From the NCBI GenBank assembly GCA_017453765.1, contig JAFTEG010000271.1, positions 1-5,517 on the forward strand: 5,517 nucleotides of DNA, in the 5' to 3' direction. Position numbers and translations under genes: made by a program. This DNA comes from Selenomonadaceae bacterium (lineage in GTDB: Bacteria; Bacillota; Negativicutes; Selenomonadales; Selenomonadaceae). The notes beneath the pieces are model-generated. The model was not told the origin of the DNA, did no database searches, and saw only the letters and a list, made by a program, of their open reading frames with translations. Shown piece by piece: positions 1 to 5,413 of the stretch (position 1 is the first letter of the stretch; every line of letters starts with the position of its first letter).

Positions 1-3000
1 CAGCGCGTCACCTATTGTTCCAGTAACATCAAGTGCAGTTTTGGCTTTATCGTTATCTATAATAGAAGAATCAGCCTGTTGTGCCGGATTAAAGCCGCTT
101 AATTTTTCATTTATTGCCAGTATTGATTCGGCAGTTTTGGACAGTTCGGTTGCTACGTTATTACTGCTATTTGTTAAGTTCGTTAATGCGTCGTCAAAAG
201 TGTTGGGAACAAATTCATCCAATTTTGATTTTTCTCGTGCGGCGTCGGCTTGTTCGTTGATAGCCTTTGACGCATTGTCTATAGCAGGGGGCAGTTGTCC
301 GAAAGAAGATATTATGTCGTTTGTTGACGTGTTAATTGAATTGCTTGCTTGAGTAAATTCGTTTTGAAGGGATTGAACAATTTCATCGCCATAAATAATT
401 TCAATTTGTTTGCCGGTTGGTGATTCGGAAGGTAAATTTGCAACTTCATTAGGTCTTGAAGATTCTATTTGTAATATATTTTCAAGGGCGCGATTGAAAG
501 TTGCCGTTGCCGAAGTCGCGTTGTTGAGTGATTCGGCATTTATCCCGAGCTTGCCGCTTAAATTTTCCGCATTATTGGAAAGTTCGGTTAAGGTATTATT
601 GAGATTGTCTGTAGGTGATTTAATGCTGTCTAAGCTGTCAGAAAAGTTTTGCTTTAAAGCGTCGGCGCTATCGTTTAATTGGTTTATGGCATTGCTGTAC
701 CCGCCGGCAGTGTTTCTTTCCAGTTCCTCAATGGCGGAACTTGCCCGCAATAAAGTTTCTTGATAGGCAATTTGTGTGGCGTCCATATCCACAAAATTTT
801 TATTTGTGCCTTCAATATTTTTATTTAATTCTATGAAAGGGCTATCATCTAAATTCTGTGCATTTGGATTTTTGGTATAACTGCCGCTTTTATCTTGCGA
901 TGCGCGTTTGCGAGCCGCCGACATTTCTGCTTTATAAATAGCGTCGGCAAGTTCTTTTGGTACACCACTTTCGATATATTCCTGATATTCTTTTTTGGCA
1001 TTGCGGACATCATTTTCATAAGGCGACAATGTGAGTCTAGCCAATTTGTCTTGAGCGCTTTCAATTCTGCCTTTGATTCTATCCATTTCTTTTTCAAAGG
1101 CGTCAGCCTCTTTCATTGCCGCATTTTTTATTGTCGCCGCAACTTCTTCTGCAGTTTCAGCTTTTTCAAGTTGTGCCTGTTTCCATTGTTCAATGTCATA
1201 AAGCTGTTTCTCAAAGGCGTCGTGCGTCAGTTCAAATTCAATGTCTGCCGATTCGCGCATTAAATCTTGTATTTTTTTCTGTGATTCTTCCCGAGCCTTT
1301 AGTATTGCCTCTTCTTTTTCCTGTTCAATCTGTTCATCTCTAGCCGCGTAAAGTTCGCGAATAGCGGTTTCTTCTTCTTTTGAGACATACAATTTGTCGT
1401 TCAATTCGCGCTCCAGCCACAAATCATTTTGCGCCTTTGCCTTGCCGTATTCGTCATCGCCAAAATCAAGTTCAATCCTTAAATCTTCGAGTTCGTCCTT
1501 AAACTGATTGGCACGCTGTATTCCGTATTGGCTGAGTTGTTCTCCTTGCGACATAACTTGCGCGGCTTTTTTTATAATGTCGGCATACGACGCGCCCGTT
1601 TCTTTTATAGCCGCGTTGTATGCCTGCTGATTCGCCGTTGCCCGTTCGATTATTCCGCCATAAGCGAAGTCAAGAAAATCATTGTGAAAAGTTTTTTTGT
1701 TTTGTTCATCAATGCCTTGCAAAAATTTTTCGTATTGGGCATTTTGTCCCGCGTCGCCAAAATCCAATTTGGTATCCGACAATTCTTTCAACTTGTCGGT
1801 AATTCTGGATAGCGACGTTTCCAAATTAGATAAAATCCCACTGTCGCCAAAACTTGAAAAAACTTCTTCGGCGATAAATCCCCAACGTCTAATTTCTTCT
1901 TTGTTTTCAGCTATAAATTGCGTGCCGCTGTGAAAAGCTTCAAATAAGCCTTCCATTGCCGCTTGTGTAGCGGGGGTAATGACATCTGTCGTTGCGTCTT
2001 TAAATTCGTCCATTTGTTCAGTAAGTAAATTTAAAGCGCGTTCAGACTTGTGCAGTTCATCGGGATTTATGCCGCTGTCAAAAATTTTCGCGGCGTCCTC
2101 TTTTGCTTCTTCGTAACGTTGAAAAAATTGTATAGCGTCCGTTATTCCTGATTCGCCGCCGGTAAGTTGCAAAAATTCAATTTCGTTGCCTTCAGCCTTT
2201 GCCTTTTTATATGCTTGATAAACTTCCTCTGTAATATCTTTAAAGTCTTTAAGTTTGCCTGAGGCGTCGGTTATCTGTGCGCCATATCTGGATAATGCAA
2301 TAAATTCGGGGTCGTCAACTTCACCTTTTACATAAGCGTCCGTTATCCCGCGAATATAGCCTTGAAAATCGCCGTAATCTCCACCGCCTAATCTTAATTG
2401 CCTTAAAAATTCTTTTGACTTTCCGAAGGGCATATTTAATTCGTAGGCTTGATTCTGAAGTTCGCGAAATTTTTCAATCAGTTCAACGGAATAATCAGAC
2501 GCCATTTGCAACGCGCCGGCAATAGCGGTAATACCCGCGACAACGGGCGCGGCTTTTTCCGCCATACCTTGAAGATTTTCTATGAAGTCACCGCTGTTGC
2601 TGTTTGATTCGTTTTGCGTGTCATTTAAATTCCTTAATTCTCTTTCGAGATTAGCAAGTGCAAGGCGTTCTCTTTCGTAAGCAATTCTGGCGCGTTGGGC
2701 TTGGTCGCTGTTTGCTCCGTGCGCAGTCGCCATATTCCTAAGCTGAGCGTTAGCCATATTGACGCGGTCGCGTTGATTTTCAATCTGCCGATTAAGTGCT
2801 TGCGTCCGTATGTTAAAAATCTGTGCCGCGTCGGTTGCCTCGTCAAGTCCGCTAATATCAACCTGCGCTTGTAACCGAATAGTGGTATTTTCTCTTGCAA
2901 GCCGCGCCATATTTGTCTGGATTGTACTTTGTGCGTCAACGAAATTACTTTGCAATTCGTCATACTGCAAGCCCAAACGCAAATATAAATCGCTGATTGA

Positions 3001-3015
3001 TTCTCTTCCTGCCAT
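1..3015 (-). CDS. Phage tail tape measure protein (3' end missing)
   Basis: This is a continuous minus-strand reading frame of 1005 codons with no stop, running off the left edge. The protein lies inside the growing tail tube, sets its length, and is usually ejected with the DNA. Residues 70-130 form a charged helical hairpin (ALNRQIENQRDR, then YERERLALANLERELRNL) typical of tape measure N-termini. A short hydrophobic stretch follows at 155-171 (APVVAGITAIAGALQMA). Residues 200-305 resemble the tape measure core domain, with RLGGGDYGDF, a YGAQITDASGKLKDF segment and LTGGESGITDAIQFF. Residues 425-705 hold degenerate helical-hairpin repeats, and 710-1005 are rich in Asn, Ser and Thr. I chose the ATG at 3013-3015 because a GAGGGGGTG SD (3021-3029) sits just upstream and the chaperone frame stops at 3031. 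No lytic or peptidase domain is visible in this part. The assignment rests on size, composition, core-domain pattern and position after the chaperone pair. Confidence 0.93.
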   Translation of the reverse strand, partial: MAGRESISDLYLRLGLQYDELQSNFVDAQSTIQTNMARLARENTTIRLQAQVDISGLDEATDAAQIFNIRTQALNRQIENQRDRVNMANAQLRNMATAHGANSDQAQRARIAYERERLALANLERELRNLNDTQNESNSNSGDFIENLQGMAEKAAPVVAGITAIAGALQMASDYSVELIEKFRELQNQAYELNMPFGKSKEFLRQLRLGGGDYGDFQGYIRGITDAYVKGEVDDPEFIALSRYGAQITDASGKLKDFKDITEEVYQAYKKAKAEGNEIEFLQLTGGESGITDAIQFFQRYEEAKEDAAKIFDSGINPDELHKSERALNLLTEQMDEFKDATTDVITPATQAAMEGLFEAFHSGTQFIAENKEEIRRWGFIAEEVFSSFGDSGILSNLETSLSRITDKLKELSDTKLDFGDAGQNAQYEKFLQGIDEQNKKTFHNDFLDFAYGGIIERATANQQAYNAAIKETGASYADIIKKAAQVMSQGEQLSQYGIQRANQFKDELEDLRIELDFGDDEYGKAKAQNDLWLERELNDKLYVSKEEETAIRELYAARDEQIEQEKEEAILKAREESQKKIQDLMRESADIEFELTHDAFEKQLYDIEQWKQAQLEKAETAEEVAATIKNAAMKEADAFEKEMDRIKGRIESAQDKLARLTLSPYENDVRNAKKEYQEYIESGVPKELADAIYKAEMSAARKRASQDKSGSYTKNPNAQNLDDSPFIELNKNIEGTNKNFVDMDATQIAYQETLLRASSAIEELERNTAGGYSNAINQLNDSADALKQNFSDSLDSIKSPTDNLNNTLTELSNNAENLSGKLGINAESLNNATSATATFNRALENILQIESSRPNEVANLPSESPTGKQIEIIYGDEIVQSLQNEFTQASNSINTSTNDIISSFGQLPPAIDNASKAINEQADAAREKSKLDEFVPNTFDDALTNLTNSSNNVATELSKTAESILAINEKLSGFNPAQQADSSIIDNDKAKTALDVTGTIGDAL

Positions 3016-3020
3016 TAATT

Positions 3021-3029
3021 CACCCCCTC
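3021..3029 (-). promoter_or_regulatory. Ribosome binding site of the tape measure gene
   Basis: The minus strand reads GAGGGGGTG, about 5-8 bases before the ATG at 3013-3015. It lies immediately after the TAG stop (3031-3033) of the chaperone extension. Ribosomes finishing the G-T fusion would therefore end right on this site, which suggests translational coupling. Confidence 0.75.
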
Positions 3030-3030
3030 G

Positions 3031-3261
3031 CTACAAAATATCGTCAATGAAAACTTCACTCTTACTTTCCGCAGAATTTATTTTGTCGTAGACGTTAATT
3101 AACTCAAGCAAAATATCAAGTTCCATTTCGTCAACTTCGTAAAACGAACTTTTCAAAATTTTTATCGCCAAAAAATAGCAGGATAAAACGCCTTCATACG
3201 GCGTCAAGCTTTTTCCGCGTCGGTTACTTCTGCTTTTTTTTTGTCTGTCAACTTCAACCAA
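3031..3261 (-). CDS. Tail assembly chaperone, -1 frame T extension (G-T fusion)
   Basis: This frame overlaps the end of chaperone G in the -1 register and stops just before the tape measure gene. An independent start is unlikely: the only available start near 3261 is a TTG with no purine-rich SD upstream. The better reading is a programmed -1 frameshift on the A9 run at 3234-3242. That joins 93 residues of G to 67 residues from this frame (SRSNRRGKSLTPYEG onward) and gives a fusion of about 160 residues. The T part has a basic start, a hydrophobic/aromatic stretch (VLSCYFLAIKIL) and an acidic, Leu/Ile-rich C-terminus ending in IDDIL. In lambda-type and many Gram-positive siphophages the G-T product binds the tape measure protein through its T part and recruits tube subunits through G, and it is absent from the mature tail. 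I see the frame geometry directly; the function is inferred from gene order. Confidence 0.8.
   Translation of the reverse strand: MVEVDRQKKSRSNRRGKSLTPYEGVLSCYFLAIKILKSSFYEVDEMELDILLELINVYDKINSAESKSEVFIDDIL
3188..3204 (-). other. Small hairpin downstream of the slip site
   Basis: The minus strand reads ACGCC, a 7-base loop GTATGAA, then GGCGT, a perfect 5 bp stem. It begins at the TGA stop of chaperone G (3204-3206) and lies about 29 bases downstream of the A9 run. That is farther than the usual 5-9 base spacing of frameshift-stimulating structures, so a role is uncertain. Confidence 0.35.
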
Positions 3262-3512
3262 AGGCGGCTCATAATGTAAGCAACAATGTCGTAGAAAAGC
3301 GGCATAACGTCTATGACGTCGATATTGTCAAGCACTTCATCAACCGACACGCCAAACACCTGCGCGATAAATTCGCAATGCGCGTCAACATAATCAATAG
3401 CCGGCAAATCTTTTCTCTGTTCGCTGAGCTTAAGTCCCTGACGCCAAAAACGCGCCTTAGGTTCAAGCATTTCAATCTTTTTTCCGTCAATCGTAAGTGT
3501 AGGTTTATCCAT
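3204..3512 (-). CDS. Tail assembly chaperone G
   Basis: This 102-residue protein sits between the major tail protein and the tape measure gene, the position held by tail assembly chaperones in siphophages. It starts with a beta-rich segment (MDKPTLTIDGKKIEML) followed by predicted helices (ARFWRQGLKLSEQRKDLP, YVDAHCEFIAQVFG, VDEVLDNIDVIDVMPLF). The opening ITIDGK-like strand followed by helices is common in Gram-positive phage chaperones. The ATG at 3510-3512 is preceded at good spacing by AGGAGGA (3521-3527). The C-terminal codons include three AAA codons in the A9 run, and the frame ends shortly after at TGA (3204-3206). Together with the -1 extension it forms the usual G/G-T pair. No enzymatic motif is present. 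The family name is assigned from position, size and the frameshift arrangement rather than from a diagnostic motif. Confidence 0.82.
   Translation of the reverse strand: MDKPTLTIDGKKIEMLEPKARFWRQGLKLSEQRKDLPAIDYVDAHCEFIAQVFGVSVDEVLDNIDVIDVMPLFYDIVAYIMSRLWLKLTDKKKAEVTDAEKA
3234..3242 (-). promoter_or_regulatory. Probable -1 frameshift slip site (A9 run)
   Basis: The minus strand carries nine consecutive A, read in the G frame as AAA AAA AAA and followed by GCA. It contains the A AAA AAA heptamer in the right register for a -1 slip, after which AGC AGA AGT is read and the T frame stays open to the stop at 3031. An A run this long can also cause RNA polymerase slippage, which would give a similar mixture of products. 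Confidence 0.75.
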
Positions 3513-3520
3513 TTTTCAAT

Positions 3521-3527
3521 TCCTCCT
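3521..3527 (-). promoter_or_regulatory. Ribosome binding site of chaperone G
   Basis: AGGAGGA on the minus strand lies 8 bases before the ATG at 3510-3512 and directly after the TAA stop (3529-3531) of the major tail protein. It is one of the two strongest SD matches in the window, which fits the high chaperone output needed during tail assembly. Confidence 0.8.
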
Positions 3528-3528
3528 A

Positions 3529-4074
3529 TTACATATCTACGCTTGCATACCACGCCGTAGCAACCGAAGTGTTCGTTGTATCTCGTGTATGTTTCCACGC
3601 GCTGTCATTAGTCCTTGATACAAAAGTTCCCGTTATCTGCGGCACTTGATATTCAATCGAATCACCGCGCGTATTGATTGTCTCCTGTGATTCGCTGAAT
3701 TTTCCTTTAAGCAATTTGACGTAGCGAATTTCGCCGTTATGCTTTTCACTCTCAAACATAATTGCGACATATGGCGCAGAATCTGAGCCTTTAGAAACCA
3801 TAACGCCGTCACTGATAGTATGTCCGAGCAATGCGGCTAAATCCTCAATGGGCAAGTCCGCAATATCCAGCGTCACTTCAATTTCACCCAAAGAAGACGC
3901 CGTTGCAAGGGCAGAATCGTCGCCGTAAAGCGTTGCCTTATTGACAGTGGGGTTAATGTCAATGGAATTAATACCTACAATGCGTTTAGGTGTACCGTAA
4001 GTAGCGGCAGTTGTCGCTGTATCCTCCGTAGTCATTGTGGCATAGTAAAAATTACGAAGTCCGATTAAAGCCAT
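3529..4074 (-). CDS. Major tail protein (tail tube subunit, phi13-like)
   Basis: This 181-residue protein is probably the tube subunit that stacks as rings around the tape measure protein. The N-terminus (GLRNFYYATMT, residues 5-15) matches the pattern of phi13-family major tail proteins, where a short strand and a Tyr-rich segment describe a channel-forming protein. The sequence is rich in beta-formers and small polar residues. Other segments typical of the family are INSIDINPTVNKATLYGDD, a LGEIEVTLDIADLPIEDLAALLGH segment, the PYVAIMFESE strand and a late ITGTFVSR strand. The C-terminus ends in ATAWYASVDM. The length is normal for single-domain tube proteins, with no added Ig-like domain. 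The ATG at 4072-4074 has GGAGATGA at 4081-4088, inside the end of the tail terminator gene, and only two bases separate the two frames. The chaperone gene follows within 16 bases. Confidence 0.92.
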   Translation of the reverse strand: MALIGLRNFYYATMTTEDTATTAATYGTPKRIVGINSIDINPTVNKATLYGDDSALATASSLGEIEVTLDIADLPIEDLAALLGHTISDGVMVSKGSDSAPYVAIMFESEKHNGEIRYVKLLKGKFSESQETINTRGDSIEYQVPQITGTFVSRTNDSAWKHTRDTTNTSVATAWYASVDM

Positions 4075-4076
4075 TT

Positions 4077-4454
4077 TTAATCATCTCCAATAACAATTTT
4101 AAAATCAGTTATCATCATAAAAAAGCCGTCTTCGTCAATAAACGGCGTCGCTTGTAAACGGGTAAAGCCGAGTTCCGACATAACCCGCTTGACTTCCGCG
4201 TAAAGTTCCGAATAATCGTTTTCGCCGGTAATAATGTGCAGTCGAACAGTGACGCGGTGAAGTGTTTCCCAATTATCGCCGTGCAGTACAGGCACGTCGC
4301 TGATAGTCGAATATACGATAACGGGCAATTCGGGATATACTGACGGTGCTTTCAAATTAAAAATGGAACTTTCACGATTAGGTAAAAGCTCCATTAAGTT
4401 TTCATCGGCTGTAAGTGCCGAATAAATATTTTCTTCAAGTTGAACTGTTTCCAT
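4077..4454 (-). CDS. Tail terminator / tail completion protein (gp17/DUF3168-like)
   Basis: This 125-residue protein probably caps the finished tail tube and provides the surface that joins the head connector. An N-terminal helix (residues 5-24) is followed by the strand LPVIVYSTISDVP (43-55), a second strand pair HRVTVRLHIITG (66-77), the helix YSELYAEVKRVMSELGF (81-97) and a final strand (ITDFKIVI). The order of P-x-I-V-Y-S, polar loop, V-R-L-x-I, helix, L-G-F-x-R and late strand is characteristic of phage tail terminator proteins. The frame could extend to a TTG at 4482-4484, adding ten residues. I prefer the ATG at 4452-4454 because GGGGTAG (4460-4466) precedes it and it lies one base after the stop of the gp10-like gene. 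It sits directly before the tube gene, as expected. Confidence 0.85.
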   Translation of the reverse strand: METVQLEENIYSALTADENLMELLPNRESSIFNLKAPSVYPELPVIVYSTISDVPVLHGDNWETLHRVTVRLHIITGENDYSELYAEVKRVMSELGFTRLQATPFIDEDGFFMMITDFKIVIGDD

Positions 4455-4455
4455 T

Positions 4456-4872
4456 TTAACTACCCCGTGCAACGGCGTTGTCAATGGCTTGCTTGACGTG
4501 ATTTTTTACGGCGTCCCTCTGCGCGTCCATTGCAGGGTACAAAAACGGGTGCCCATTCGGGGAGAACTCCACAAATTGCCCGTAGGCAACATTGTTTTGA
4601 TTTTTGGCGTCTGCAGAAATTTCATAAGCCGCTCCGTCTTCAAGACTTTCAGCCTTGATAGAATCACGCAGTTTGCCAGTCCTGACGGGGCAACGGCTTT
4701 TAGCGTCATTAACAATCATATCTGCGCCTTCCTTTAACGCTTGCTTAGCCGCCGTCAATACGTGTTCACCTTTCTGCCGCAGTTTTCTGACTGCCTCACT
4801 GACGCCCGAAATATTTTCATAACCGCGATGAAATGAACTTTCTCTGTGTCTGCGTCTACTTGTACCTGCCAT
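4456..4872 (-). CDS. HK97 gp10-like head-tail / tail completion protein
   Basis: From the ATG at 4870-4872 this encodes 138 residues. The diagnostic part is AKSRCPVRTGKLRDSI (residues 57-72), the P-V-x-T-G-x-L-R-x-S-I motif of the HK97 gp10-like family, followed by YGQFVEF (97-103) and GHPFLYPAMD, matching the family's Y-A-x-x-x-E-[FY]-G and P-F-[LM]-x-P-A pattern. The N-terminal 20 residues are strongly basic and Ser-rich, and the C-terminus is helical. The protein works at the head-tail interface or the top of the tail. A longer frame begins at a TTG (4894-4896), but that start has no SD and lies deeper in the preceding gene. The chosen start still overlaps the adaptor gene by 17 bases, so translational coupling is likely. 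The SD before this ATG is weak (GGAAGTGG), in keeping with coupling. Confidence 0.9.
   Translation of the reverse strand: MAGTSRRRHRESSFHRGYENISGVSEAVRKLRQKGEHVLTAAKQALKEGADMIVNDAKSRCPVRTGKLRDSIKAESLEDGAAYEISADAKNQNNVAYGQFVEFSPNGHPFLYPAMDAQRDAVKNHVKQAIDNAVARGS
4460..4466 (-). promoter_or_regulatory. SD that decides the tail terminator start
   Basis: GGGGTAG on the minus strand lies 5 bases before the ATG at 4452-4454, inside the last codons of the gp10-like gene. It supports that ATG over the upstream TTG at 4482-4484, which has no comparable site. Confidence 0.6.
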
Positions 4873-5227
4873 CTTGCACCACTTCCACAACGTCAAACAT
4901 TGTCCAAATATGCCTTAATTCAACGTCAACCGGCACGCTGATTAATCTAAATAAACGTCCGCGCCAACGCATTAAATCATCCGGTTTAATGTCACTGCGG
5001 TATCTGACAGTCACGCGGTAGGTTATCGTGTTTACTCTTTCGGGCGTAGTGTCGCTGATTTTTCCCGTAAGCGGCAAGACTTTTGCCCATACCATGCACC
5101 GCACATTTTCTGTACTCTTGATGATATTGCCGCGATTATCCCGCGCAGTCTCATAGTAAACAATCACAATTCGTTCAGATAAATCATCGGTTGACGTCTG
5201 CTTGATAATACTTCCTTCGGTACGCAT
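4856..5227 (-). CDS. Phage head-tail adaptor (SPP1 gp16-like, Phage_H_T_join type)
   Basis: This 123-residue beta-rich protein matches the head-tail adaptor family, which forms a ring under the portal/connector and stops DNA leaking from the filled head. Visible family features are an early strand RIVIVYYE (residues 19-26), the polar turn RDNRGNI (29-35), the VRCMVWAKVLPLTGK segment (42-56, the usual 'vWAkv..lsG.e' motif), a central strand pair TITYRVTVRYRSDIKP (66-81), then LMRWRGRLFRLISV (85-98), where family members have the 'i.y.gr.y.I..v' pattern. A final strand, FDVVEVV, closes the fold. The ATG at 5225-5227 is preceded by AAGG (5235-5238), inside the last codons of the micro-gene upstream. 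The next gene, gp10-like, overlaps its 3' end, so the two are probably coupled. Confidence 0.88.
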   Translation of the reverse strand: MRTEGSIIKQTSTDDLSERIVIVYYETARDNRGNIIKSTENVRCMVWAKVLPLTGKISDTTPERVNTITYRVTVRYRSDIKPDDLMRWRGRLFRLISVPVDVELRHIWTMFDVVEVVQDGRYK

Positions 5228-5229
5228 TA

Positions 5230-5340
5230 CTAATCCTTATCCTGTTGGAGAATTTTTTCAACTTCATCACGAATAGTCGGCGGCACATCAGCCAAAGTCT
5301 TTTTGCCTTTGCGAATAAGCGCGGCGTAAATTGGAGCCAT
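5230..5340 (-). CDS. CD1375-family-like micro-protein (36 residues)
   Basis: This short frame begins with ATG (5338-5340) after a very strong SD, AAAGGAGGA at 5348-5356, and ends with TAG (5230-5232). The peptide starts MAPIYAALIRKGKKTL, continues ADVPPTIRDEVEKIL and ends QQDKD. The pattern M-x-x-I-Y-x-x-L-I-x-x-G-x-x-T-x-x-D-V-P-x-x-[IL]-R-x-x-V matches what I recall of CD1375-type phage micro-proteins, which are about 35-50 residues long. Their function is not known to me. It consists of two likely amphipathic helices separated by the DVPP turn and has no signal peptide. Its 3' end contains the SD of the head-tail adaptor gene, so the two are likely translated together. The very strong SD is unlikely to be chance, and the frame is conserved in style; the family name is from memory. 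Confidence 0.8.
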   Translation of the reverse strand: MAPIYAALIRKGKKTLADVPPTIRDEVEKILQQDKD

Positions 5341-5347
5341 AAGTTAT

Positions 5348-5356
5348 TCCTCCTTT
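5348..5356 (-). promoter_or_regulatory. Strong SD of the CD1375-like micro-gene
   Basis: AAAGGAGGA on the minus strand ends 7 bases before the ATG at 5338-5340. Together with the repeat tract just upstream it marks a fresh point of translation initiation within the operon. Confidence 0.8.
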
Positions 5357-5411
5357 GTAGTTGGTAGGTTAGTAGGTTAGTAGGTTAGTAGGTTAGTAGT
5401 CAGTGGTCAGT
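5357..5411 (-). repeat. Tandem array of seven degenerate 7-8 bp repeats
   Basis: On the minus strand the tract reads as consecutive units ACTGACC, ACTGACT, four perfect copies of ACTAACCT, then ACCAACT, leading straight to the SD of the micro-gene. The perfect part is at 5366-5397. The transcript is nearly free of G, so it should be unstructured. Each perfect unit contains TAA, and the 8-base period rotates it through all three frames. It fills the gap between the coiled-coil gene and the micro-gene. I see no hairpin or terminator in it. Confidence 0.9.
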
Positions 5412-5413
5412 GT

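Noticed and set aside
41..763. Plus-strand open frames at 41-352 and 410-763
   Set aside because: They lie antisense to the tape measure gene, which has an uninterrupted frame with a convincing protein pattern. The plus-strand peptides are Ser/Leu/Phe-rich complements of its Asn/Glu/Lys codons and no clear SD was noted before them.
849..1343. Frames at 849-1097 (minus) and at 895-1263 and 1116-1343 (plus)
   Set aside because: All overlap the tape measure coding sequence in other registers. The Phe/Cys/Arg-rich peptides look like membrane proteins only because GAA and AAA codons read as TTC and TTT on the other strand.
1528..3091. Other frames inside the tape measure gene (1528-1812, 1620-1802, 1697-1933 and 2810-3091 plus; 2634-2963 minus)
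   Set aside because: They are shadows of the long minus-strand frame; they show no recognisable domain or start signal.
3311..3598. Frames at 3311-3598 (minus) and 3378-3560 (plus)
   Set aside because: They overlap chaperone G and the end of the major tail gene, both of which have strong SDs and sensible protein patterns.
4489..5021. Frames at 4489-4737 and 4833-5021 (plus) and 4506-4715 (minus)
   Set aside because: They overlap the gp10-like and adaptor genes, whose family motifs are clear in the chosen frames.
5357..5411. CRISPR array or telomere-like repeat
   Set aside because: The units are 7-8 bases and contiguous with no spacers, so it is not a CRISPR array. The resemblance of GGTTAGT to telomeric repeats is superficial, and the tract is short and internal to an operon.
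5341..5413. Transcription terminator or promoter in the only sizeable intergenic gap
   Set aside because: No GC-rich hairpin with a T run is present on the minus strand, and I see no convincing -35/-10 pair; the gap is filled by the repeat tract and the SD.
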